A program made the translations under genes and the position numbers. The notes under the pieces were generated by a model. That model was not told the DNA's origin, made no database searches, and saw nothing but the letters and a program-made list of their open reading frames with translations. A stretch of 64,000 nucleotides of DNA from Neovahlkampfia damariscottae (taxonomy: Eukaryota; Heterolobosea; Selenaionea; Neovahlkampfiida; Neovahlkampfiidae), in the NCBI GenBank assembly GCA_016618085.1, contig JABLTG010000118.1, positions 1 through 64,000 on the forward strand, read 5' to 3'. Numbering within the stretch: position 1 is the stretch's first letter; every line of letters starts with the position of its first letter. Shown one piece after another: positions 10,688 to 22,918 of the stretch.

Positions 10688-11856
10688 ATGGATTTTGAAA
10701 CTCAGTCAATAATCATCGACTCAGGATCTTTAAATTACAAATGTGGGTTTTCAGGTGAAAATGAGCCGTCAATAATTTTACCTTCTGTTGTTGGAAGACC
10801 TACGGACATAGATTGTTTGTTAGGTTTTGGTGGTAGAGATCGTTATGTAGGAGAACAAGCTTTAGACATGATTTCAATGTCAGTTGAAATGCATCATATT
10901 TATGAAAGAGGAGAAATTAGAAATTGGGATGATTTTGAAGCACTACTTCATTTTCTTTATTTCGTCAAATTAAAAATAGAACCAGAAAATGTACCATTAT
11001 TTTACCTATTGAATCCATTGATTCAAATTGCTGACAAAGAGAAAGTCTGCCAGATTGTTTTTGAAACATTCAATCAACCTGCCTTGTTTATTGATAGCTC
11101 CACTATTTATCCATTATATGCACTCGGAAAGAGTACAGGTATTTCAATAGACTCAGGAGATGGAATTACCACTGTATCAGTTGTAAAAGATGGTATTTCA
11201 AATTTAAATTATGCGCACAAAAATAATTTTGCAGGAGTTGATGTAACAAATGAATTATCAAAATCTTTTGTTGAAAAAGGATTTAATTTTCAAAAACAAG
11301 AACATCATTTAGTCAGAAGAATAAAAGAAAATTATTGTTATGTGGCTGAAGATTATGATGTAGAATTATTAAATTTAAAAAAAGAGAAAATAGAAAATAA
11401 AAGGGTGAAACTACCAGATGGAACTGAATTATATTTGGATGAATCAAGTTTTAAATCAACTGAAATACTGTTTCAACCTTACTATAATGACAAAAAATCA
11501 ATTATTGATACATTTATGAAAACTTATGATTCAATTGGAGATCAAAATTTAAAATCCACTGTTTTAGATAGTATAGTTCTTTCTGGTGGTAATACAAAAT
11601 TACCTGGTTTTTCAAAAAGATTTCAAAAAGAAATTGAAAAAGCAACAGGAGAAAATGTCAATATTCATTCAACTGAAAATCCATTAAATTCAAATTGGTT
11701 GGCTGCTTCAATGATGACAATGCAAACAAATACAAGTAAGGACTTTAAAATAATTATAATTCCATAGTGAATTCAAAATGGATAACAATGGATCAGTATG
11801 ACGAAAATGGTCCTTGTATATCTCATTCAGGCTGCTATGAACGTAATATCATTTGA
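10688..11856 (+). CDS. divergent actin-family protein
   Basis: Model join(10688..11735, 11768..11856), 378 residues, close to conventional actin (375-376). The 32-base intron sits near the C-terminus. Phosphate-1 (D-S-G-S-L-N-Y-K-C-G-F), phosphate-2 (D-S-G-D-G-I-T) and adenosine (S-G-G-N-T-K-L-P-G) motifs are present, so nucleotide binding is likely. The C-terminus keeps the actin order W-I-T-x3-Y-D-E-N-G-P but ends in a longer non-actin tail. Many surface residues differ from actin, so this is an orphan actin-related protein and its ARP class is not clear. A CCAAT box with its own out-of-frame ATG lies 30 bases upstream. Confidence 0.85.
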
Positions 11857-11957
11857 ATACTTCGGAAATTAAAAAAATTAAATTCATTGGATCTTCGGAA
11901 TTTCTTTTTCTATTTTAAAAAATTGAGAAAAATAATTTGACCAATAAAAAAAAAATA

Positions 11958-13149
11958 ATGACAGAAATTGATGTTAGTGGAGACGGAGGAATTCTAAAAA
12001 CAATTTTAAAAGAAGGATATTCTAATGAACAACCACAATCAGAAGATAAAGTTGAAGTACATTACACTGGTACTTTACTTGACGGAACAAAATTTGATTC
12101 ATCTCGTGATAGAAATGAAACTTTTAAGTTTGATATTGATAAAATGCAAGTAATTAGAGGATGGGTAAATATTATTTAATTTTTAATTTTTCAAAAAGGA
12201 ACTTGGTGTAGCAACAATGAAAGTCGGAGAAGTTTCAAAATTCGTTTTGTCACCAGATTATGCGTATGGACCAAAAGGGTCACCACCAACAATACCACCA
12301 AATGCTACTCTAGTTTTTGAAATTGAATTAATTAGTATTTCCGAAGTTACACCAAGAAAAATAATAATAAAAGAAGGAACAACAATTGAATCACCTTTAG
12401 GAGATTGTGATGTAATTTTATCTTATGAAATGTATCATGAAGATAAATTAATTGAAAAAAAAGAAAATTTTAAATTTATTTTTGGAGATGGACAAGTAAT
12501 AGAAGGAATTTCACTTGTACTTAGAAATATGAAAAAAGGAGAAATTTGTGAAGCAATATTAAAACCAAATTTTGGATTTGGAAAAGAAGGATCAAAAGAA
12601 TTAAATATACCATCAAATGCAACATTAAAAGTTAAATTAGAATTAGTTGATTTTGAAATTATGAAAATGACATATGAAATGACAAAAGATGAATTATTAG
12701 AATATTCAAAAAAACATAAATTATTAGGAAATAATTTTATTAAAGAAAAGAAATATAATTTATCATTGAAGAGATATAAATCAGTTTTAGATGCAATTGA
12801 AAAAGAAGAAGATTTTAATGATGAACAATTAAAAGAAAAGAAAACATTATTACGTGATTGTTATTTAAATATGTCAATGGCTTATTTATCATTAAAAGAT
12901 GTTAAAAATACAAAAAAATGTTGTGATAATGCATTAAAATTTGATTCAAAAAGTATAAAAGCATATTTTAGAAAAGGATCTGCATTCATTTTAGAAGAAG
13001 ATTTTGAAGAAGCAAAATTAATTTTTAAAAAAGGTTTAGAAATAGATTCAAATAATTTAGATTTAAAAAAACAAATTGAAAAAGTTAATCAATTAATAAA
13101 AAAACAAAATGAAAAAGATAAAGCAAGATATGCAAATTTATTTAAATAA
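11958..13149 (+). CDS. FKBP peptidyl-prolyl isomerase with TPR repeats
   Basis: Model join(11958..12164, 12199..13149), 385 residues, intron 34 bases. The first FKBP domain (about 10-120) keeps [17 protein letters not shown] and the A-Y-G...I-P-P-N-A block, so it should be an active prolyl isomerase. The second FKBP domain (about 125-235) is degenerate. Three TPR motifs (about 245-370) follow. This is the FKBP4/5 and plant ROF1 layout, in which the TPR module binds the Hsp90 C-terminus. No transmembrane segment. TTGACCAAT sits 13 bases before the ATG. Confidence 0.9.
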
Positions 13150-13160
13150 ATTCAACTATT

Positions 13161-13886
13161 TCAAAAATTGAATTTAGTTTTCGTAGTTTTTTCAAAATTA
13201 AAATAAAAATCAAATGGTATTAATACATATAATCCTCTTGATGATACTTTAAATGATAATGTTAAATTTCCAAAATTATCAATTTCTTTTAACATTTCAT
13301 TGGTCAAATTATATGGTAAATTTGATTGGGAAAAATCTAAATTTAAATTTATCATTTTATGATCTGCATGGTATATTGTTTCATTCGTTTTTTTTTTGTA
13401 ATTTCCAATTGTACTTTTTTTGAATTGTACTTCATATTCAAATTCTTTCAAATTTACTGGAAATAAACCAGAATTATTGAACATTAAATTTGTCTTATTT
13501 TTAATTTTCTATTTTTCTTACATAACCTTCTAAATCAACTTGATTCATTGATACAGTGAATGAATTTATTTGTACCTCTGAAACATGGACTTTAGGTAGG
13601 CGTGGCCAGAAAATTAAGAGTCCTGTTGCTATTGCTGAAATGGAAAATATTAACATTAACATACAACAACAATAAAGACCTGTTATTCTATTTGGTGTTA
13701 AAAATTGTTGGAAAGTGTTTACAAAAAAGTAGTTGAGCATTTTGATTTTTTTTCATCTTCCAAAAAGGAAATATGCCTCAAACCCAGGTCACTGTCTGCA
13801 TCTTCAAAATCTCTGTCACCTAATAGTGAACCAGTCTCACGTCTGAAGCTTGGAGATTTTCTTTTGTTCCAATACTCTTTTGACAT
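13161..13886 (-). CDS. type II membrane protein with LEA_2 fold (paralogue 1)
   Basis: Model complement(13161..13493, 13522..13687, 13723..13886), 220 residues, introns 28 and 35 bases. A charged cytosolic N-terminus of about 55 residues is followed by one transmembrane segment beginning I-T-G-L-Y-C-C-C, then an extracytosolic domain with the LEA_2/NDR1-HIN1-like pattern (N-N-S-G-L-F-P-V, ending Y-V-L-I-P-F-D-F-Y-F). The start at 13886 was set by a CCAAT box 4 bases upstream and by exon phase. A paralogue with the same three-exon plan lies at 31913-32620. The family usually has beta-sandwich domains of unknown or membrane-associated role. Confidence 0.72.
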
Positions 13887-14106
13887 TCTGATTGGTAGTT
13901 GAATTTTAGCTGTTAAAAAATATTGAGAATCACATCAAATCAGCAAACAATTCACAGTTTTCAACTGTAGTTTGTTTTATATCATTGGTTGGAACTAATT
14001 CTAAAAATACATTTGAACTCTATTCGAACTTTTCGGCAATTTATCAATAAGAACAAATCTTTTAAGTGTGGAAACAAAAAGAAAAGGAAACAAAAAGTGT
14101 AAAACA

Positions 14107-15715
14107 ATGCATAAAAAAATTTTGAAGGTGAAGGTTTCTCCTATTGGTTCCTTCACCAAACAAATACATACACATTTCCTTGTTTCAAGAAAAACAACAG
14201 AAGAAATGAAAACAATTTTAAAACACAAAAACGTGAAACCACATAGAATACAAGTCTTTTCTCTGACAGAACAAAATAGAATACAAAATTTCTCAACCTC
14301 AAGTATCAGATTAAAAACTATTAAAGAAGACTTCAACAAATTTGAAAAAGAATATGAAAAAATTACAGATGAATCAACTATTTGTGTCATTGCTTCAAAA
14401 CCAACCAAAGAAGAACCAGCTTTAAATAGAATTAAAGAATTGACAAACGGACAAATTATAGATTTATTAGAAGCAAAAAAACTTGCTCATCATAGATTAG
14501 AGGTTTTATTAGGTGATAAAACAAGAGCTGTTAAAATTAGAAGAATGTTTTTTTCTTCAAAAATAACAACTGCCAATGAAAAAGAAACAAATTTAGATAC
14601 AATTCCATTTGAAAATTATGATTATGATAAAGTTCATGGTGTTTGTTGTGAATCTGTTATTGGATATGTACCAATACCTGTTGGAATTCTTGGACCATTG
14701 ACAATGAATCAAAAGGATTACTATGTACCAATGGCAACAACAGAAGGATGTTTAGTTGCTTCAGCTCAAAGAGGTTTGAATGCATTTGCTTTGAGTGGTG
14801 GTGTTTCATCACATATTTTAGCTGATGGAATGACAAGAGCTCCAGTAGTTGAAATGAAAAATGCAACTGAAGCAACAAAATTAAAATTATGGATTGATGA
14901 AAATTTTAATGAAATTGCAACTCAATTCAATTCAACTTCAAATTATGCAAAATTAAATGAAATAAAAACGACAGTTGCAGGAAGAAAATTATTTATTCGA
15001 TTTAAATGTTTCTCTGGAGATGCAATGGGAATGAATATGGTCACAAAAGTAAAGATAAACTATTATAAATTAACAATATTTAAAGGGTGTTACTCAAGCA
15101 ATGATTTTTATTAAAGAGAATTTTCCATCAATGGAAATTATTAGTATCAGCGGAAATTTTTGTACAGATAAAAAACCTTCAGCTGTAAATTGGATTGAAG
15201 GAAGAGGAAAATCAGTTGTTGCAGATTGTTTAATTCCAAAAGATGTTGTCAAAAGTATATTAAAAACAACAGTTGATAAATTAGTTCATTTGAATGTTGA
15301 TAAAAATTTAATTGGATCTGCAATGTCAGGATCTATTGGTGGATTTAATGCACATGCATCAAATATTGTTACAGCAATATTTATTGCTTGTGGACAAGAT
15401 GTTGCTCAAAATGTTGAAAGTTCAACTTGTATAACTTTAATGGAAAAAACAAAAGAAGGTGATTTATACATGAGTTGTACAATGCCATCATTAGAAGTTG
15501 GAACAGTTGGTGGAGGTACAAATCTTGGTGCTCAATCAAAATGTTTAGATATTATTGGAATTAAAGGTTCTAATCCATCTAATCCAGGTTTAAATTCACA
15601 AATATTAGCACAAATTGTTTGTTCAACTGTAATGGCATGTGAATTATCATTAATGTCTGCATTAACAACAGGTGATTTATTAAAAAGTCATATGAGATTA
15701 AATAGAGCAAAATGA
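14107..15715 (+). CDS. HMGR: HMG-CoA reductase, soluble class I
   Basis: Model join(14107..15048, 15086..15715), 523 residues, intron 37 bases. It reduces HMG-CoA to mevalonate, the committed isoprenoid step. Catalytic blocks are present: [19 protein letters not shown] with the glutamate, S-G-D-A-M-G-M-N-M, the lysine in C-T-D-K-K-P-S, and the C-terminal L-K-S-H-M histidine. There is no sterol-sensing or transmembrane domain. The first 60 residues are basic and nearly free of acidic residues, like a mitochondrial presequence; trypanosomatid HMGR is likewise soluble and mitochondrial. The nearest ATTGG is 119 bases upstream, an exception here. Confidence 0.93.
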
Positions 15716-15746
15716 AATTAAATATTAATTTTCAAAAAGATGTTAT

Positions 15747-18694
15747 TTATTCATACATTTTAATCATTTTTAAATCTATTACTCCTTTTATTGCACTCAA
15801 TAAATATCCACCATTGAATCCTGTCAATACATTATTCCCTTGTAATAAAATTGCTTTGTTTTTACCCAATGAAACAAATAATGCAGGTTGAAAATTTGGA
15901 ACATATTTCAAAAGTGATAATCTTGATTCTAATCTTTTGATATTTGTAATTACATTATCAGCATGTGCATTTGCTAATTGAGCTAATTTTTCTTCTTTTG
16001 TTTCAATAATATCACCACAAGCAAATATTGTTGAATGATTTTCTAATTGTAAAAATTCATTAACATTTATAAAATTCTTTTCATTTAAATTATGTTTCAT
16101 TGTTGAATTTAATAAATATTCAGTATTTGGTGTGAATCCAGTACATAAAAATATCAAATCAAAATCCAAAATTAAATTATCTAAAATGTTAATGATTACA
16201 TTTATTACTATCAGTTTTTATTTCTCTTCCATTAATTGAAATTACATTTTCATTGAAATAATATTTATGTTTATTAAAATTTTTATCAAATTCAATCTAA
16301 TTTTGTTTTTAATTGATTTTTAAATTTACTTGTGCTTTTGGATATTTTTGTAAAGCATTTTCTGATCTTGAAATAATTGAATATTCTTTTTTTGGATATT
16401 TGGTTGATAATTCACCCAATATTTCTGTTGCAGTTGGTCCAGAACCAATAATACAAATAGATTTACTTTTTTCAATATTTTGATGATTTTTTTGAATATC
16501 ATCAAAACTCATTGAATTAATCAAATTTGAATCATCAACAATATTAAATTTTGATGTATCATACTTTGATCCAGTACATAATATCAAATAATCAAATCTT
16601 GTAATTTCAGTACCATCTTGTAATTTAACTTTTGTTTCTGTTAAATATTTCACTTTTCCAATTATAATTTTTGATTTTTGTGAAATTTTTGATAAATCAC
16701 AAATTGTTTTTGTTTCATGTGTTGGATCAATTGCATAAACAGGTAAACTTGGATAATTTAAAAAGAACTCACTTGATGAAATTAATGTTACATCAAAATT
16801 AGATTCTAATTTTGAAACTAATTGAATACCTGCAATACCAGCACCAACAATAACAATCTTTTTTAATTTACTAAATTTATAAAAACAATCATCAAAAATT
16901 CTTTTCGTTTTTGTGATTGGATCAATTAATTTTTCTTGTAACATTTTCTCACAAATATCTAATTGTTAAAGTGAAATATTTTATGATACCTCTTGCTTTT
17001 GATCTTGTAGTAATGAATTTAAAATTTTCTAATATCCAATTCATTGCATCCGATGCTTTAAAGATACCAGTATATTTTACTAATTTTATGGTTCTTGATT
17101 TTAACATTAATCCTTTTGTTGGATGTCTCATTTTAATCATTAAATCGGGAATAAATATAAAATTTTCAACTTTTTTTTTTTTTCAATTTTTCTTAATTTT
17201 ACCATTTTCTTTTATCCAATCAAAAAAGGTTTTTAAATTTTGATTTTCCAGATATTTTTTAACTACATCATTCGTCTCTTGTGTTTTATTTTTATAAATA
17301 TTCAAAAGAGTTGAAATTCTCTTTTCATTTTGAACATATTTTATTCTTGTGCAACCAGTTGCCTCAAATGTCATTTTTTCAATTTGTTTCAAAGAATATG
17401 TTTGTTCACCAGTTAATGTTATTATTTTACTACCTCTTTCTTTTTGTAAAAATATTTTTAAAATTGATTCTTGCAAATCATTTGAATCAATCCAACTCAA
17501 TTTTCCTTCTTCTCCTAAATTACCCAATGAACATTCAAGTTCATCAGATTTAAAAGAAATTGATTTTAAAAATAAATCAAAACATGGACTTGTTTTAATA
17601 ATTAAATAATCCATTCCACTTTTGATTAATGATTTTTCTATTGGTTGAAAATCCAATCCCAAATAGTCAACTACAATTACTTTTCTTGCAGAAGATGAAA
17701 TTAATTGTTCAATCAAATCATTAGGATAAGGTGGAAACAATAATAATTCATCAATATCCTTTAAAGGTGTATACCAATCTTCAGTGATTGTTTTCTGTAC
17801 AATTTCTAAATTTAGCCTTTTTTGAATCATGTTTTCGTTGGATGAGGTGACATATCTTACTTTTACACGATTTCCAAGTAATTCAGGGATTAAATAATCA
17901 TTGAAATTAAAAAAATGTTCTGATTCTTCACTTAAATTCAAGATACATAAAACCGTTTTTTTCTATTCAATTAGAAAAAAACGAAAATATTACTTGTCCA
18001 TCTGTTCGAAAATTTTGAATTAAATTGTCCCAATTTAAAGTCAGTATTGTACTTAAAGAGGTCTCTAGTGTCGCTACACAATATCCACCTTCTCCAATGT
18101 ATATTTCTTCACTTGAAATTTCTATAATTATCTGAAGTGTTGAATATAAATATTGTACTTGTGATTTGATGATAATATATGTAAATATTGGTAGTAAATC
18201 ATCAGCCCCTACAATTAAATCCTCTTCACTTTTAAAAGTATTATTGATGTATTAAATATTACCTGTATCCATGATCAATTGATTTATAATGGTCAGAAAC
18301 AGATTTTGAAATATCAGCAATGACAGAAGCAATAACATCTATCTTCTCTTCAATGGTATGCATAGTTGAAACTTTTTTAAATATCTCAACTGATGACTCA
18401 AATGGATGTTCACCCTTGAAAAAAAATAAAAATAAAAACAAAGGGTATTTTTACAATTCTGAACTGTTTTTTAACTTGAAGATGTCTGAGTGTTATATCT
18501 TTAAATTCTAATAGTTTTTCTGAAATTAAGTCATCTTTTTCTGACAACTCCTTTTTACTTCGATAAATAGTTGTGTAATTCTTTATAAATAATTTATCAA
18601 ATTTATTGGATTGTTTAGTATGTGAGTGATTTAAACACTTCTCCATTATTGATAACTGGTTTATTACGTCAGTTTCCATTGTTTGTTTAGACAT
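15747..18694 (-). CDS. VPS9 - NmrA-like - DEP - FAD oxidoreductase fusion
   Basis: Eight exons, complement(15747..16180, 16209..16296, 16330..16958, 16990..17169, 17203..17962, 17994..18228, 18263..18414, 18455..18694), 905 residues, introns 28-40 bases, all phases consistent. Residues about 80-200 are a VPS9 domain (G-A-D-D-L-L-P-I, G-E-G-G-Y), the Rab5-type exchange factor fold. About 210-460 is a Rossmann-like NmrA-type domain whose first glycine loop is lost. About 465-550 is a DEP domain. About 555-905 is an AIF/FSP1-type FAD-NAD(P) oxidoreductase (V-G-A-G-I-A-G, I-G-S-G-P-T-A, F-A-C-G-D). Separate genes were considered, but the NmrA segment has no usable start of its own. CCAAT box at 18704-18708. 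Confidence 0.75.
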
Positions 18695-18791
18695 TTTTAA
18701 CAACCAATCATGAAGGTTTGTGGAAAATAAATTCTAAAACTTGTGATTGGACAATCTACTCCGTTAGAAATTATTCTCAAGAAAAACAAAG

Positions 18792-21700
18792 ATGAGTGAA
18801 AATAAATTTCGGTAAAGTCAAACTATCCATTTTACTTTATAGTTTTTCCATTGATAGGTAAATAACTTTGATAACATTAAAAATAAAAGAGGTGGAACTT
18901 TTACAGACTTTTATGCTGAATTACCAAATGGTGATCATTACGTGGATAAATTGCTTTCTGTAGATCCAAAAAATTATAATGATGCTCCAACAGAAGGTAT
19001 TAGAAGAATTATGGAAAAAGTAAAAAAAAAATTAAAATAACTTTTTAGTTTTCTGGAAAATCAATTCCAACTTCCAAAGACATAGATACTTCTCAAATTG
19101 AATGGATTAGAATGGGTACAACTGTAGCTACCAATGCTCTTTTAGAAAGACAAGGAGAACCTTTTGCATTAATCGTCACAAAAGGTTTCAGAGATTTACT
19201 GGAAATTGGAAACCAATCTCGACCACACATATTTGATTTAGCAATCAAAAGACCAGGTGTCTTATACAAAGAAGTATTTTATATTCTTCATATTTAACCA
19301 CAAAAAAAAGGTTGTTGAAATTGATGAAAGAGTTAGAGTTTTATCAAATGAAGAAGAAAAAGAAGAATCAAATTTTAAAAATATTCAAAAAGGACTCTCT
19401 GATAGTGTTGAAGTTTTGAAAGAAATTAATTATAAAGAAGTAGAAGAAAAACTCAAAGTAAAATAATTATGTTAATTTATTTTTTTCAAAGAAAATAAAA
19501 GATGAAGGGATTAATAGTATCGCGGTTGTATTACTTCATGCATATACATTTACAAAACATGAAGTTGAAATTGGAAAGATTGCAAAAGAATTAGGTTTTG
19601 GTCATGTTTCAATGTCACATGAAGTTATTCCAATGATTAAAGCTGTTAATCGTGGTCTTACAACTTGTGTTGATGCTTATTTAACTCCTATCATTAAACA
19701 ATATTTACAAACATTCACAAATGGATTTAAAGATGATTTAAAAGGTGTAAATGTAACATTTATGCAATCTGATGGTGGATTAGCTCCTTCAAATCAATTT
19801 ACAGGTAAAATTTAAATTATAAATTCATTCACCATTAAGGATACAAAGCAATTCTTTCAGGTCCTGCTGGAGGTGTTGTTGGTTACTCTGAAACAGCTTA
19901 TAACAAAAAAGAACAAGTGGCTGTAATTGGATTTGGTAAAAAGTACTTGTATTATTAAATTGAATTAGATATGGGAGGAACATCTACTGATGTTAGTAGA
20001 TTTGATGGGAAATATGAACATATTTATGAAAACTTTATTGCTGGAGCAACAATACAAGCACCTCAACTTGACATTAGAACAGTTGCAGCTGGTGGAGGAT
20101 CTAGATTATTTTTTGTCAATGGAATGTTCAAAGTTGGACCAGAAAGTGCATCTTCACATCCAGGACCATTATCATATAGAAAAAATGGTTACTTGGCAAT
20201 TACTGATGCAAATTTATTCTTAGGAAGAGTATTACCAGATTATTTTCCAAAGATTTTTGGTGAAAAAGAAGATCAACCTTTAGATGTTGAAGTAACAAAA
20301 GTGGCTTTCAAAAAATTAACAGAAGAAATAAATCAACATTTAAAAGAGCATGGACATAAAACAATGACTGAAGATGAAGTTGCATATGGATTTATTAGAG
20401 TTGCAAATGCTGCAATGGCTCGTCCTATCAGAGCAATTACGGTCTCCAAAGGATATGATACAGTAATTTATTCAATAATCATTTAAAATTTATAGAGAGA
20501 TCATATTTTGAGTATATTTGGAGGAGCAGGTCCACAACATGCGTGTGAAATTGCACAATCTTTGGGAATGAAAAAAATATTCATTTCAAGATTTGGTGGA
20601 ATTTTAAGTGCTTATGGATTAGGTTTAGCAGATGTTGTTCATGAAGAACAAAGACCATGTTCAAAAACATACAACAAAGAAAATTTAGATACATTTTTGA
20701 AACAATTAAAATCTTTAGAAGAATTATCAGTTGATAAACTTTCTTCAGGTGGTTTTCCTAAAGATAAAATTAAAACAACTTACTATTTAAATATGAGATA
20801 TTCAGGAACAGATTTTTCAATCATGACAGATGTTCCAGAAGAAGAAAAAGAAACAACAGATTATCAAAAACAATTTGAAAAAAATTATCAAAGACAATAT
20901 GGATTTACAATTAAAGGAAGAGAAATAATTGTTGATGATATAAGAGTTAGAAGTGTTGGTATTTCAAAAAATATAAAAAGAAAAATGTTAGAAATTACAA
21001 AAAAAGAAGTGAAACCTATTGATTATAGTGATACTTATTTTGAAGGTGGTAGAGTTAAAACTCCAATTTATGCATTATCTGATTTATCTCCAGGAGTTTC
21101 AATTAAAGGTCCTTGTATTATTTCTCAAAAAATATCAACTATCATTATTACACCTTCATCAATTGCTACAATAACAAATGAAGGTGATATTGAAATTAAT
21201 GTTGAATCTTCATTACATAATAAATTGACAATTGATCTTGATCCAGTTCAATTAACAATATTCAATCATAGATTTATGTCAATTGCAGAACAAATGGGAA
21301 ATTCATTACAAAGAACTGCAATTTCAACAAATATTAAAGAAAGATTGGATTTTTCATGTGCATTATTTGGTCCTTCTGGTGGTCTTGTGGCAAATGCTCC
21401 ACATCTTCCTGTTCATCTTGGAAGTATGTCAGAAGCAGTTAGATGGCAATTAAAGAATGCAAAAGATTGGAAAGAAGGAGAAGTCATTTTAACAAATCAT
21501 CCTGCAGCTGGTGGTTCTCATTTACCTGATATTACTGTAATTACACCAGTTTATGAAAATGGAAAACCTGTATTTTTTGTTGCATCAAGAGGACATCATG
21601 CTGATATTGGTGGAATATCTCCAGGATCAATGCCTCCATTCTCAAGGTAATGAAAGTATTCATTGAATGACTAATATTCTTTTAGAAAATTAAGTGAAGA

Positions 21701-22862
21701 AGGAGCTGCAATAAAATCATTCAAATTGGTCAAAGATAACACATTTCAACTTGAAGGAATTTGTGAATTATTAAAAGAATCAAGATTAATTGAAGATAAT
21801 TTAGCTGATTTGAAAGCACAAGTTGCAGCAAATCAAAAAGGAATTTCTTTAGTCAAAGAATTGATCAGTGAATATTCATTGGAAGTTGTTCAAGCATATA
21901 TGGTTCATGTTCAAAATAATGCTGAATTTGCAGTTCAAAATATGTTAAAAGAAATGGTTGAAATAAGAGGAAAATCAATTTTAGAAGCAGAAGATTTTAT
22001 GGATGATGGTTCAAATATAAAATTGAAAGTTTCTATCAATACTGAAGAAAAAACAGCTGTATTTGATTTTTCTGGAACATCAGCTATGGTTTTAGGTAAT
22101 ATTAATGCACCTAGAGCAGTGTCTGTCAGTGCAGTTTTGTATTGTTTAAGATGTTTGATTAAGAAATCAATTCCATTAAATGATGTAAAACAAATGATCA
22201 TTAACATTTTAAAAGGGATGTTTGAAACCTATTAAAGTTATCATTCCAGAAAATTCAATTTTATGTCCATCTGAAGAAGCTGGTGTTGTTGGTGGAAATG
22301 TATTAACTTCTCAAAGAGTTACTGATGTAATTTTGAAAGCATTTAATGCAGCAAGTGCTAGTCAAGGATGTATGAATAATTTAACATTTGGAAATGAAAA
22401 ATTTGGATTTTATGAGACCATTGCTGGTGGTTCAGGTGCAGGACCGACATGGAATGGTGTAGATGGTGTTCATACACATATGACAAATACTAGAGTAAAT
22501 CAATTAATTTTTAATTCTCTTAGATTACTGATGTTGAAATTATGGAAAAGAGATATCCAGTGATGATTACTCAATTTTCATTGAGACATGGAAGTGGAGG
22601 TAAAGGTAAATTCAAAGGTGGTGATGGTGTAATTAGAGAATTCTACTTTTTAAAACCATTATTTGTTGGAATTTTATCAGAAAGAAGAGTATATTCTCCA
22701 TTTGGTCTTGAAGGAGGTGAAGATGGTGCAAAAGGTAAAAATATCCTAAAAACAAAAAATGGAAATATTTTTAATGTTGGAGGTAAAAATGCATTTAATG
22801 TTGAGGCGGGTGATACATTTTCAATTTATTCTCCTGGAGGTGGAGGATTTGGGAAAAAATAA
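18792..22862 (+). CDS. OPLAH: 5-oxoprolinase, HyuA-HyuB type
   Basis: Twelve exons: 18792-18811, 18843-18857, 18890-19019, 19049-19273, 19311-19457, 19492-19804, 19840-19935, 19969-20462, 20496-21646, 21686-22184, 22216-22494, 22524-22862; 1235 residues. It hydrolyses 5-oxoproline to glutamate with ATP in the gamma-glutamyl cycle. The HyuA half shows [17 protein letters not shown] and D-M-G-G-T-S-T-D-V; the HyuB half shows G-H-H-A-D-I-G-G and T-S-Q-R-V-T-D. Full length for the family. Exon 2 is 15 bases. Eleven introns of 29-39 bases make it the most split gene here. It is divergent from the VPS9 fusion; ATTGG lies 42 bases upstream. Confidence 0.95.
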
Positions 22863-22918
22863 AGATTATATTGAATCAAAACAATTCTTTTTTTTGAATA
22901 AAAATTCAACCAATAAAA

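Noticed and set aside
15747-18694. Three separate minus-strand genes (VPS9 protein, NmrA-like protein, DEP/FAD oxidoreductase)
   Set aside because: The middle and last parts lack start codons placed before their folds, no CCAAT box precedes them, and typical 31- and 33-base introns join everything in phase.
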